From an uncultured Collinsella sp. (lineage in GTDB: Bacteria > Actinomycetota > Coriobacteriia > Coriobacteriales > Coriobacteriaceae), in the NCBI GenBank assembly GCA_902482615.1, contig CABTAA010000015.1, forward strand, positions 1 through 14,905: a stretch of 14,905 nt of DNA, read 5' to 3'. This document shows, piece after piece, positions 6,913 through 13,088 of this stretch. The position numbers and the translations under genes are program-made. Position 1 is the stretch's first letter; each line of letters opens with the position of its first letter. The notes beneath the pieces are model-generated. The model was not told the origin of the DNA. It did not search any database and was given only the letters and a program-made list of their open reading frames with translations.

Positions 6913-8289
6913 TTAGGCGAGCTGATCCTCCTTGCCGGTGAAGGCGAAGGCAAGAACACCGGCCACGACGGCGGAAATGAGCATGCCGACCATAGCCCAA
7001 GCGAAGTTCATGGGGTCGGAACTCACGAAAGCCGGGAACGTAGTGACGGAACCGAAGGTGAACGCAGTGGTGACGACCTTCATGATACCGAGGAACGCGC
7101 CGCCGACGGCACCGCCGATGATCTGCGCAAGCCAGACCTTCTTGTTCTTCACGAGCATACCGAACAGCGTGGGCTCGATGATGGCGGACAGGGCGATCGA
7201 TACGACACCGGTCATCGCGAAGCTCTTGAGCTTCTGGTCGCGGGCCTTGAGGAACACGCCGAAGGCGCAGCCGATAACGGCGAAGTTGCAGGCGAAGGTG
7301 AAGGGGCAGATGTAGTCGAAGCCGTTCTGAGCGATGTTGTTGATCATGATGGGGTTCACGGCCCAGTGGATGCCCATGGACACCAGCACGGACCAGCCGC
7401 CGCCAACCAGCACGCCGGCGAACACGGAGCTGCGCTCGATCAGCCAGTTGACCACGAAGGCGATGGCCTCACCAGCGTAGACGCCCAGGGGACCGATGAC
7501 GAGCATGGTGAGCGGAACCATAACGATCAGGGAGATGGCGGGCAGCACGACGAGCTTGAGCATCTCGGAAACGTGCTCATCGAGCCACTTGTACAGGTAC
7601 GAGTAGACCCAGACAGACAAGATGGCAGGGATAACCGTGGAGTTGTAGTTCATGAGAACCACGGGGATGCCGAAGAAGTCCGTCATGGCGCCGTTGCCCG
7701 CGTCGCCCATGAGGGCGATGAAGTCCGGGTAGAGCAGGCACGCGCCGAGCAGCGCCGACAGGTACGGGCTCGCGCCGAAGCGCTTGCCGGCGGAGAAGCC
7801 GAGCAGCACGGGCAGGAAGTAGAACACGCTCATGGCCAGGGTGTACAGGATGGTGTAGGTACCCGTGCCCTCAGCGATGATGCCGAGCTGGGCGGCCAGG
7901 ATAACGAAGCCGCGCAGGATACCGGAGCCGGCCATGGCGGGCAGCAGCGGGGCAAAGATGCCGGAGATCGCGGAGAAGACTTGGCCGACGATGCTCTCGC
8001 CCTCGTCCTTGGTAGCAGCGGAGATTTCCACGCCCGAACCCTTGACCAGCGGCTCAAACTTCTCGTACAGCTTCGGGACCTCAGTGCCGATGAGAACCTA
8101 GTACTGACCGGCCTTGTTCAGCGTGTTCACAACGCCTTCGACTTCCTTGACCGCAGCGTCGTCGCAAGCCGCGTCGTCTTTGAGATTGAGGCGCAGGCGC
8201 GTCGCGCAGTGCGTCATGCCCGAGATGTTCTCGGGACCACCGACGGCGTCCAGAATCCCCTGAGCCATCGCGTTCCAGTCGCGTTTCAT
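6913..8289 (-). pseudogene. PTS EIIBC, glucose/beta-glucoside/sucrose superfamily, interrupted by an in-frame amber codon
   Basis: This encodes a sugar-specific PTS permease, EIIB followed by EIIC, with no EIIA (a separate EIIA would donate phosphate). ATG 8289 has GGGGAGG 7 bases upstream. EIIB is recognisable by AQGILDAVGG and HCATRLR with the phosphorylated cysteine at residue 28. Codon 64 is TAG (8100-8098): GGT CAG TAC TAG GTT CTC ATC GGC, where family proteins usually have GQYQVxIG, so CAG to TAG is the likely change. The frame then stays open for the rest of EIIB and a roughly 10-helix EIIC to the stop at 6913, for 458 residues in total. EIIC could be made separately only by reinitiation, for example at GTG 8031, which is preceded by AAGGG. 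Substrate is not readable; allose or a related hexose is inferred from context. Confidence 0.88.
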
Positions 8290-8292
8290 TGG

Positions 8293-9231
8293 TTACCTCC
8301 CCATTGCGCAGAAGAGCTCGCGGACAAGCTCGGCTGCCTTAATCGCGTCGTTTGCATCGATAACGGATTGGATCTTCTCCATGCTTACGGCCTCGATGGC
8401 GTCGTTGAGCAGATGGATCATCTGGTCGTTCTGTGCAGCCTCGCCGGCAGCGGGCTCGATGACCGGGAACGTGTCGAAGTAGATTGCGCTGTCGTAACCG
8501 TGCTTCTTCACGTAGTAGAGGAACTCGAGGGTCTTCACCGGCGTGGACGTACCAATCATAAGGCCATCGTCGAAGCGACCGTTGCCGTCGTTTAGGTGAA
8601 TGCCGTAGAGCTTGCCCTCGCGGCCGAACAGGTCGGCGGCCATGGCAGGGTTCTCGTGCTTCATGAGCATGTGGCAGTAATCCAGCGTGACGCCCAGGTT
8701 CGGGCGGTCTGCAGCGTTGAGAATCATGCCGGTCATACCCATGGAGTCGATGAACGCGTACGCGCGCTCCTCGTAGGGTTTGTACTCAATCGAGATCTTG
8801 AGGTCGGGCGCGTAGTCGCAAACCTTCTGGAATGCGGCTACGAGCTGGTCGAAGACGCGAGCGTAGGCGATCTGGAAGCTGTAGTCAAAGCCGTCGTGGC
8901 CGAGCCAGATGGTCACCGTGTTGCCACCGGCAGTGCGGCAGTAGTCGCACGCCTCGTAGCAGAGCTCAAGGGCTTCCGCGGCAAGGGCATCATCGGCATT
9001 GCCCAGGTCACCGTTGAGGAAGGCGTTGCGGAAGCGCAGCGCGCAGCCGTTCAGCTGCAGGTCGTGAGCTGCGAGCTTGGCGGCCATGTCCTCAGCCGTG
9101 ACACCTGTGCAGTGCTCGGGGTAGTTGAGGTCGACGTGCGTGAGGCCCACGCTCTGGAACTCCGCGAACACGCGATCAAGATTCTTGTCGCCATCGCGAA
9201 AATAGGAGTTGATACGAGTTGCAAGCTTCAT
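8293..9231 (-). CDS. Xylose isomerase-like TIM-barrel protein (sugar phosphate isomerase/epimerase)
   Basis: This is a 312-residue member of the AP-endonuclease-2/xylose-isomerase-like TIM-barrel superfamily, whose enzymes isomerise or epimerise sugars using a divalent metal. ATG 9231 is chosen because MKLATRINSYF is a sensible family beginning and AAAGGA lies about 9 bases upstream; longer frames extend into the leader. Candidate metal or catalytic residues are Glu in SIEYKP, Asp and His in LDYCHML, His-Asn-Asp in GIHLNDGNGR, and the Asp of YFDTFP. The stop is 3 bases before the EIIBC start, and the EIIBC ribosome site overlaps the end of this gene, so the two are translationally close and cotranscribed. 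The substrate is unknown; the product of the neighbouring PTS is the best guess. Confidence 0.85.
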   Translation of the reverse strand: MKLATRINSYFRDGDKNLDRVFAEFQSVGLTHVDLNYPEHCTGVTAEDMAAKLAAHDLQLNGCALRFRNAFLNGDLGNADDALAAEALELCYEACDYCRTAGGNTVTIWLGHDGFDYSFQIAYARVFDQLVAAFQKVCDYAPDLKISIEYKPYEERAYAFIDSMGMTGMILNAADRPNLGVTLDYCHMLMKHENPAMAADLFGREGKLYGIHLNDGNGRFDDGLMIGTSTPVKTLEFLYYVKKHGYDSAIYFDTFPVIEPAAGEAAQNDQMIHLLNDAIEAVSMEKIQSVIDANDAIKAAELVRELFCAMGR

Positions 9232-9368
9232 GCTTCTACGTCCTTTACCTTCGTCCTTGATCGTTTCTGCCCGTTCGAGCACCTGATCTATATCCGTAAT
9301 TCGATAAGGGCCGCCGCCTGCGCGCCGGGGCTTACCCTGTGACATGTAGATTACTGCCACATAAGTTC

Positions 9369-9420
9369 ATTTTCAATCAGTATTTTTCACTCTTTTTCTC
9401 ATTGTGTCAGAGTTTTTCAC
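9369..9420 (-). promoter_or_regulatory. Helically phased T-tract direct repeats upstream of the isomerase-PTS operon
   Basis: Read on the plus strand, five successive 10-base units (9371, 9381, 9391, 9401, 9411) carry TC at the same place. Three are near-identical: TTTTTC at 9383-9388, 9393-9398 and 9413-9418. On the coding (minus) strand they read GTGAAAAA-like. Phase of exactly 10 bp places all units on one DNA face. This suits a DeoR-type regulator binding direct repeats, or intrinsically bent DNA. The core promoter is not certain; TTTATA at the complement of 9422-9427 is one possible -10. Confidence 0.5.
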
Positions 9421-9605
9421 CGTATAAAGCCATCTACCTTGTGGTTTTGCTGTTAATCAAGTTCGACCATTCTTGAAATTGCCTGATTTTTTCTGAATTA
9501 ATTTGCCGTTTATCGGTAAAAATCGACCGCTCACGGCTGACGGCGACGCAAGATGGAAGATACTTGCATGAGGAAAAGCACTGAATTCCCAGCGCCGATT
9601 CGAAT

Positions 9606-9723
9606 GACGCGATTGGTGACGCGAGCGTCGACGGCCCGAATCTGCCGTCGGCCCCCACTAACCAAAAACGGCGCCGCTCACGCGACGCCGTCATATTCCC
9701 TGGTGCCCCCGGGCGGATTCGAA
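9606..9723 (-). repeat. Left 118-bp direct repeat: tRNA-Arg 3' end plus terminator flank
   Basis: Aligns without gaps to 12782-12899 with 9 differences by eye (about 92% identity). It contains the last 23 bases of the tRNA-Arg gene including encoded CCA (9701-9723), its terminator (9661-9691) and a further 55-base flank. The tRNA sequence stops at the T-loop; no 5' half follows. This is the pattern left when a mobile segment inserts at a tRNA 3' end and duplicates it, so this is one candidate attachment-type border of the island. Confidence 0.8.
9661..9691 (-). terminator. Terminator copy belonging to the tRNA 3'-end remnant
   Basis: ACGGCGTCGC/GCGGCGCCGT (one G-T pair) with a TGA-type tetraloop is followed by TTTTT on the minus strand. 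It is the counterpart of the terminator at 12838-12867, and its better T-run suggests that it is the ancestral or better preserved copy. Confidence 0.7.
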
Positions 9724-9744
9724 AACTCCCCCCCCCGCGGGGAA

Positions 9745-9769
9745 ATTGGTGACGCGGGTGTCGACGGCG
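9745..9769. repeat. Third, partial copy of the tRNA-flank repeat
   Basis: A 25-base stretch beginning AATTGGTGACGCGGGTGTCG is identical to the repeat start at 12787-12811 and closer to it than to the copy at 9610-9634. It lies only 21 bases after the left repeat, next to the nine-C run. This suggests tandem duplication or nested insertion. Confidence 0.65.
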
Positions 9770-9909
9770 CTGAGCGCTCCGTGTTTTGGTATGTGGATAT
9801 GGCAGCCATCAACCTTTCTCGGCATGTGAAACTCTAGGCACATATGAGCATACCTGAGCGACGCAACACATGCGCTCCATCTATCCCAACAAGCTCCAGC
9901 GGTACCCGC

Positions 9910-9994
9910 ACTTCCCATTTCGTGTAGAAAAGGGCCTGTATATACTTCCCATTTCGTGTATTGAATCAGGTAACCACACTTCCCATTTCGTGTA
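9910..9994 (+). repeat. Three 17-bp direct repeats with exact 34-bp period
   Basis: ACTTCCCATTTCGTGTA occurs at 9910-9926, 9944-9960 and 9978-9994 without change. The two spacers are each exactly 17 bases and unrelated. The array ends 23 bases before the ATG of the ATPase remnant, so it is probably an operator array for that gene. Three units are too few and too short for CRISPR. Confidence 0.8.
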
Positions 9995-10017
9995 TACAGC
10001 AGCTAGATTGGGCAATC

Positions 10018-10176
10018 ATGTCAGTATTCAGACGTACGGCCTACAATAAACTCCTCGATTGGAAAGCGAGCAATGGATCCCGAGCCATCATGCTCGAGGG
10101 GGCCCGCCGCGTTGGAAAAAGCACCCTTGCCCAAGAGTTTGCGCAGTCCAAATACAAATCCCACCTCGTGATCGAC
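10018..10176 (+). pseudogene. 5' fragment of an AAA-type ATPase (AAA_14/DUF4143 style)
   Basis: Starting at ATG 10018, 53 residues read as the N-terminus of the ATP-binding proteins that usually carry a C-terminal DUF4143 domain: FRRTAYNKLLDWK, then Walker A GARRVGKST (residues 28-36), then an EFAQSKYKSHLVID segment. Intact relatives are several hundred residues long. After Asp53 the frame runs into ESVASEKRRPET, which is unrelated and overlaps the terminator of the restriction gene, so the gene is truncated here. No remaining part is seen up to 12780. The break marks the probable left junction of the R-M insertion. It retains its upstream 17-bp repeat array. Function of the family is uncertain. 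Confidence 0.75.
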
Positions 10177-10191
10177 GAATCTGTTGCGAGT

Positions 10192-10228
10192 GAAAAAAGA
10201 AGACCGGAGACTCAACTGGTCTCCGGCC
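10192..10228 (-). terminator. Terminator of the restriction-modification operon
   Basis: CCGGAGAC (10204-10211) and GTCTCCGG (10219-10226) form an 8-bp stem with a 7-base loop. On the minus strand it is followed by TCTTCTTTTTT, and it lies 27 bases beyond the restriction gene stop. Confidence 0.88.
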
Positions 10229-10254
10229 TCATTTCTAAAAAACGTCTCGTGGTT

Positions 10255-11469
10255 CTACTCGTGCTGTCGGGCTTCTACCAGCCTGCAGAAGTCGTTGACG
10301 CTCATGAGCCATTCCCTTTGCGCGGGCGTGTAGGTTTCGAACAGCGATGAGGGCACAACGAGGCTGAGCCTGTCCTTAGCCATAGCTCGTGTGTAATCCT
10401 CACTTACGGCGGGCTCAAGTGTTACAAGATGCTTGTCCTCGATTCTGTCAGCCTCATCAAGCACCTGACGCCAACGCTCCTTGATGGTTGTCTTGGCACC
10501 GAGCATCGTCAGTCGAGCGACAGGGAACTTGGGGTCGTGGTAATCGTCAATAGAGGGAAAGATGAAATCCGGCTTTGATTTGCCCTCGGTGTATTTCTGC
10601 GCCGAGTAGCGTATGCCCCTAGCATCGAATAGCATCGAGAGTTGATTCTCGAACGCCGTCCCCGCACGGGACTTGCGGCGCTGGAAGGCCGACATAGTGG
10701 TGCGCAGCACGCCATCAACATCAAGCGCCGAGCCAAGGTATGGCGCGAGGTCGCGCTCCAAGAGATGCCGCTCGAAGACGCGGAACAGCATCTCTTCGCG
10801 TTCGTAACAAGCGACCAAGCAGCCATCCGGGTCGCCCGTCCAATCGAGCTTTCCAAGGGTGGAAGCTGAGTAGGCTGAGAAGTCTGCCCCTTTGGGGAAG
10901 GACTCGCCGAATTTCTCGATCATACCGTCGAGGAAGTTCTCCGCTGCGATCGGCATGCTAACTTCGATGCCGATGGACTCCAAAATCCTTGCGGCGATCG
11001 ACGTGATGCGCGTATCCTCCCGAGCAGAGGGCGTAAAACCCTTCTCGCCAACCCCGTCGAGCGCGAAGAGCCAGCGAACTTGAGATTCCGCCGTACTCCC
11101 CGCTCGGGCAAATAGGATTACGACCTCCTTGGCTTCGTGTAGGGCCAAAACCATGAGGTCGCCCGGACGGGCCATGCCCATGGCAGCATTATCGTTGTAG
11201 TAGAGCCTATACTCAGTTCTAGTTGGATGCTTCCTGCGGGCGTCGTACCAAGTGGTATAACCATGGTCGAATATAGGGTCTGCACCATCATCGAGATATG
11301 CGAAGGTAGTTCGCATCCCCTTTATGTCATCGTCTCCGAAAAGCGCGCGCAAAGGCCCCACGCCGTTGAATTCGTGCTGGTGGCTTTTATTGGCCCCCAT
11401 GATGTCAACGCCCGCGAGGGTTTTCGCGACAGCACCGTCAAAATACGCGCCAAGTACTCCATAGTCCAT
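10255..11469 (-). CDS. Type II restriction endonuclease, EcoRII family
   Basis: This endonuclease is predicted to cut at CCWGG/CCNGG-type sites; EcoRII itself is a type IIE enzyme needing two sites. It has 404 residues, like EcoRII. The N-terminal part corresponds to the effector DNA-binding domain (for example TRTEYRLYYND near residues 82-92). The C-terminal catalytic domain has RRKSRAGTAFENQLSMLF, then Asp301 in KPDFIFP and Lys326 in GAKTTIKERWRQVL, the PD-(D/E)XK core. KHLVTLEPAVSE and LSLVVPSSLF follow. ATG 11469 starts 1 base after the methyltransferase stop and is preceded by GGAGGT, 8 bases away, inside the end of that gene, so translation is coupled, with the methyltransferase first. 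No frame damage is seen, so it is probably active. Confidence 0.93.
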   Translation of the reverse strand: MDYGVLGAYFDGAVAKTLAGVDIMGANKSHQHEFNGVGPLRALFGDDDIKGMRTTFAYLDDGADPIFDHGYTTWYDARRKHPTRTEYRLYYNDNAAMGMARPGDLMVLALHEAKEVVILFARAGSTAESQVRWLFALDGVGEKGFTPSAREDTRITSIAARILESIGIEVSMPIAAENFLDGMIEKFGESFPKGADFSAYSASTLGKLDWTGDPDGCLVACYEREEMLFRVFERHLLERDLAPYLGSALDVDGVLRTTMSAFQRRKSRAGTAFENQLSMLFDARGIRYSAQKYTEGKSKPDFIFPSIDDYHDPKFPVARLTMLGAKTTIKERWRQVLDEADRIEDKHLVTLEPAVSEDYTRAMAKDRLSLVVPSSLFETYTPAQREWLMSVNDFCRLVEARQHE

Positions 11470-11470
11470 C

Positions 11471-12619
11471 CTAGAACACCTCCATCATCAACTTCGCGAC
11501 CGAGCGCACGACCGGCACGGTCACGGAGTTGCCGAACTGCCTGTATGCCTGAGTATCCGACACCGGGATGATGAACTCATCGGGAAATCCTTGCAGGCGC
11601 GCGCATTCGCGGGGAGTGAGTTTACGAGGGTTTTTTCCTTCCTGCCCGACCAGAATCTCGCTGCCATCCTTGTGGTACCGGGCGGAAAGCGTCCTTGTCG
11701 TGTCCTCTGGGCCGACCATCGAGTATCCAAAGCCGTGGCCCGCCGCCTCATGCTTTTCGCGATAGGCGCGCAGATAGGCCCATAGCTTATCCGAAATGGT
11801 GTAGCGTTCGTTTGGTTGCTCTTCGAGGATTTCCCCTAGCGTATGTCCCGGTCCCGGCACCTCAAGGTCATCCCACGAGAAGGGAACTTCCTCCCTGAAC
11901 CCCACGATGTAGATGCGCTCCCTGTGCTGGCACGTCCAGTTTTTTGAATCAAGCACTTTCCAGAAAATATGGTATCCAAGGTCCTCCTCAAGCGTCTGTC
12001 GTATGACCTTGAAGGTCTTCCCGCCGTCGTGACTCGTAAGGTTCTTAACGTTCTCAAGCAAGAAGGCCTTCGGGCGCTTGTCGCGTATGATGCGAGCGAC
12101 CTCGAAAAAGAGGGTTCCCTGCGTTTTATCCTCAAAGCCGGTGGGTCTCCCCAAAGATTGCTTCTTCGAAACGCCTGCAAGGGAGAATGGCTGACAAGGA
12201 AAGCCTGCGAGCAGGACATCGAAGTCCGGTATATCGTTTGATGCGACCTGACGGATGTCGCCCGCCGGGGTCTCTCCATAGTTCATCCGGTAGGTTTTCT
12301 GGGCGAACTTATCCCACTCGCAAGAGAAGACGCACCTACCGCCAAGCTCCTGGAACGGCATTCGTATACCGCCGATGCCCGCGAAGAGATCGCAGAAGGT
12401 AAAAGGCGCGTCGCTGCGCTCCCCTTGGTCAAATGGAGCCCCCGCATCGAGCGATGCGATAAAGGCGCATTCAGCCGCCGTTGGACTAGTATCCCCAGAC
12501 TCCCAGCGCCGAACGGTGCGTTCGCCAGACGAGCCCATACCAAGGGCGGCGGCGAACTCCTTTTGGGTGAGGCCGAGGTCAATTCTCTTTTGCGCTATAT
12601 CAGCTGCATTTAGTTGCAT
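11471..12619 (-). CDS. DNA (cytosine-5-)methyltransferase, Dcm/EcoRII/SsoII family with N-terminal HTH
   Basis: Methylates C5 of cytosine in the site cut by the adjacent endonuclease. It has 382 residues. Residues 1-60 form an XRE-like helix-turn-helix (LGLTQKEFAAALG...ERTVRRWESGDTSPT), as in M.SsoII and M.EcoRII, which repress their own promoters. Motif I FAGIGG is at 79-84, motif IV GFPCQPFS has catalytic Cys142, ENV is at 189-191, motif VIII QHRERIYIVGF at 231-241, and motifs IX and X (LTPRECARLQGFP, QFGNSVTVPV) are near the end. The target-recognition stretch YTISDKLWAYL...GHGFGYSMV...TRTLSARYHKDGSEIL closely resembles E. coli Dcm, pointing to CCWGG/CCNGG. ATG 12619 has only a weak ribosome site (AGGCG). 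Confidence 0.94.
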   Translation of the reverse strand: MQLNAADIAQKRIDLGLTQKEFAAALGMGSSGERTVRRWESGDTSPTAAECAFIASLDAGAPFDQGERSDAPFTFCDLFAGIGGIRMPFQELGGRCVFSCEWDKFAQKTYRMNYGETPAGDIRQVASNDIPDFDVLLAGFPCQPFSLAGVSKKQSLGRPTGFEDKTQGTLFFEVARIIRDKRPKAFLLENVKNLTSHDGGKTFKVIRQTLEEDLGYHIFWKVLDSKNWTCQHRERIYIVGFREEVPFSWDDLEVPGPGHTLGEILEEQPNERYTISDKLWAYLRAYREKHEAAGHGFGYSMVGPEDTTRTLSARYHKDGSEILVGQEGKNPRKLTPRECARLQGFPDEFIIPVSDTQAYRQFGNSVTVPVVRSVAKLMMEVF

Positions 12620-12781
12620 GGGACGCCTATCTTGGTTGAAAAACGGTCAAACTGTCCTGTATTTACCACAGCGTTAGTCTATCACCCCGAGCGGACATGT
12701 CTTCCCCTTGCTTCAGTCCGCCTCTAAACCCCGTAGCATCAACTGGGCTTTAGGGCTTGGACACTCTACCGGAGGGCCCTA
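12620..12781 (-). promoter_or_regulatory. Methyltransferase promoter region with SsoII-like operator
   Basis: The quasi-palindrome GGACAGTTTGACC on the minus strand (complement of 12645-12657) lies 26 bases upstream of the methyltransferase start. It resembles, from memory, the GGACA...TGTCC operators bound by the HTH domain of M.SsoII-type enzymes. A TGG-TAAATA extended -10-like sequence lies just upstream, so the operator would sit close to the transcription start and suit autorepression. No gene or clear ATPase remnant is seen in 12660-12781. Confidence 0.5.
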
Positions 12782-12899
12782 GACGCAATTGGTGACGCGG
12801 GTGTCGACGGCCCGAATCCGCCGGCGGCCCCCGCAAACCAGAAACGGCGCCGCTCCCGCGACGCCGTCATATTCCCTGGTGCCCCCGGGCGGATTCGAA
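12782..12899 (-). repeat. Right 118-bp direct repeat overlapping tRNA-Arg 3' end
   Basis: Same length as 9606-9723 with 9 mismatches and no gaps. It includes the last 23 bases of the intact tRNA, its terminator and the flank beyond. The last 43 bases, centred on the tRNA end, are identical in both copies, while the differences fall in the flank and terminator loop. Confidence 0.8.
12838..12867 (-). terminator. Terminator of tRNA-Arg
   Basis: Arms 12844-12853 and 12858-12867 pair over 10 positions (one G-U on the minus strand) around a GGGA loop, followed by TTTCTGGTTT. It begins 9 bases after the tRNA CCA end. Confidence 0.75.
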
Positions 12900-12952
12900 C
12901 CGTCGACACCCGCTTTAGGAGAGCGGTGCTCTATCCCCTGAGCTACGGAGGC
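12877..12952 (-). tRNA. tRNA-Arg (anticodon CCT)
   Basis: A 76-base cloverleaf on the minus strand. Acceptor arms GCCTCCG/CGGGGGC pair with one G-T; the D-stem is GCTC/GAGC; the anticodon stem CCGCT/AGCGG encloses the loop CTCCTAA with anticodon CCT (complement of 12917-12919), reading AGG. The T-arm GACGG-TTCGAAT-CCGCC has one A-C mismatch. Discriminator A and an encoded CCA end the gene. A TGC-TACACT extended -10 lies 10-20 bases upstream. Its 3' end is the site of the island borders described here. Confidence 0.95.
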
Positions 12953-12983
12953 ATGTTGTACTAGTGTAGCAGATTTGCCCCTT

Positions 12984-13002
12984 GGCCATGTAGCGCATGG
13001 CC
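12984..13002. repeat. Inverted repeat GGCCATG-5-CATGGCC
   Basis: Perfect 7-bp arms around TAGCG, upstream of the tRNA promoter. It is the first of a cluster of inverted repeats up to 13226. Confidence 0.6.
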
Positions 13003-13006
13003 ACTC

Positions 13007-13052
13007 ATCAAGAAGGCTCTGCAGCGAATTATCGCCGTAGAGCCTTCTTGAT
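13007..13052. repeat. Long hairpin with 14-bp perfect arms
   Basis: ATCAAGAAGGCTCT (13007-13020) and AGAGCCTTCTTGAT (13039-13052) pair perfectly. Inside, a G-U, a C-G and then GCGA/TCGC around ATTA extend the stem to about 20 bp. Neither exit has a T-run, so it is not a standard terminator. It could be a REP-like element or a structured RNA. Confidence 0.7.
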
Positions 13053-13088
13053 AACGGAAAATTATAACCCAGAATAACGCAAAATAAT

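Larger units (their letters stand above)
9361..10017. other. Non-coding, repeat-rich interval between the sugar operon and the ATPase remnant
   Basis: No credible gene is present; frames here end in repeat-derived peptides. It holds, in order, the phased T-tract repeats (9371-9420), an AT-rich stretch (9421-9560) likely carrying the isomerase operon promoter, a T-loop-like GATTCGAA at 9597-9604, the 118-bp tRNA-flank repeat (9606-9723), a run of nine C (9728-9736), a further 25-bp copy of the repeat start (9745-9769), about 130 bases with nothing recognised, and the three 17-bp repeats (9910-9994). Confidence 0.7.

Noticed and set aside
5945..7000. 351-residue version of the DeoR protein
   Set aside because: The extra N-terminus runs through hairpins and into the EIIBC end; canonical DeoR starts at MIPYERQ with a good ribosome site.
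8098..8100. Amber codon as a recoded amino acid or programmed readthrough
   Set aside because: Every other TAG in the window acts as a normal stop (for example lacI, kinase, methyltransferase), and no known readthrough context is seen.
7366..9342. Long plus-strand open frames opposite EIIBC and the TIM-barrel gene
   Set aside because: Low-complexity His/Asp/Gln/Val-rich products typical of antisense GC-rich frames; the minus strand has clear family motifs and ribosome sites.
8293..9360. Longer start (GTG 9360) for the TIM-barrel protein
   Set aside because: The extra 43 residues are unlike the family, have no ribosome site, and overlap the likely promoter leader; ATG 9231 is better.
9434..9918. 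Two minus-strand open frames of 75-86 codons
   Set aside because: They read through the tRNA remnant, terminator and repeat copies and contain the repeat-derived peptide AVDTRVTN; no ribosome site or family.
9910..9994. CRISPR array
   Set aside because: Only three 17-bp repeats with 17-bp spacers, no leader or cas genes; an operator array before a gene is more likely.
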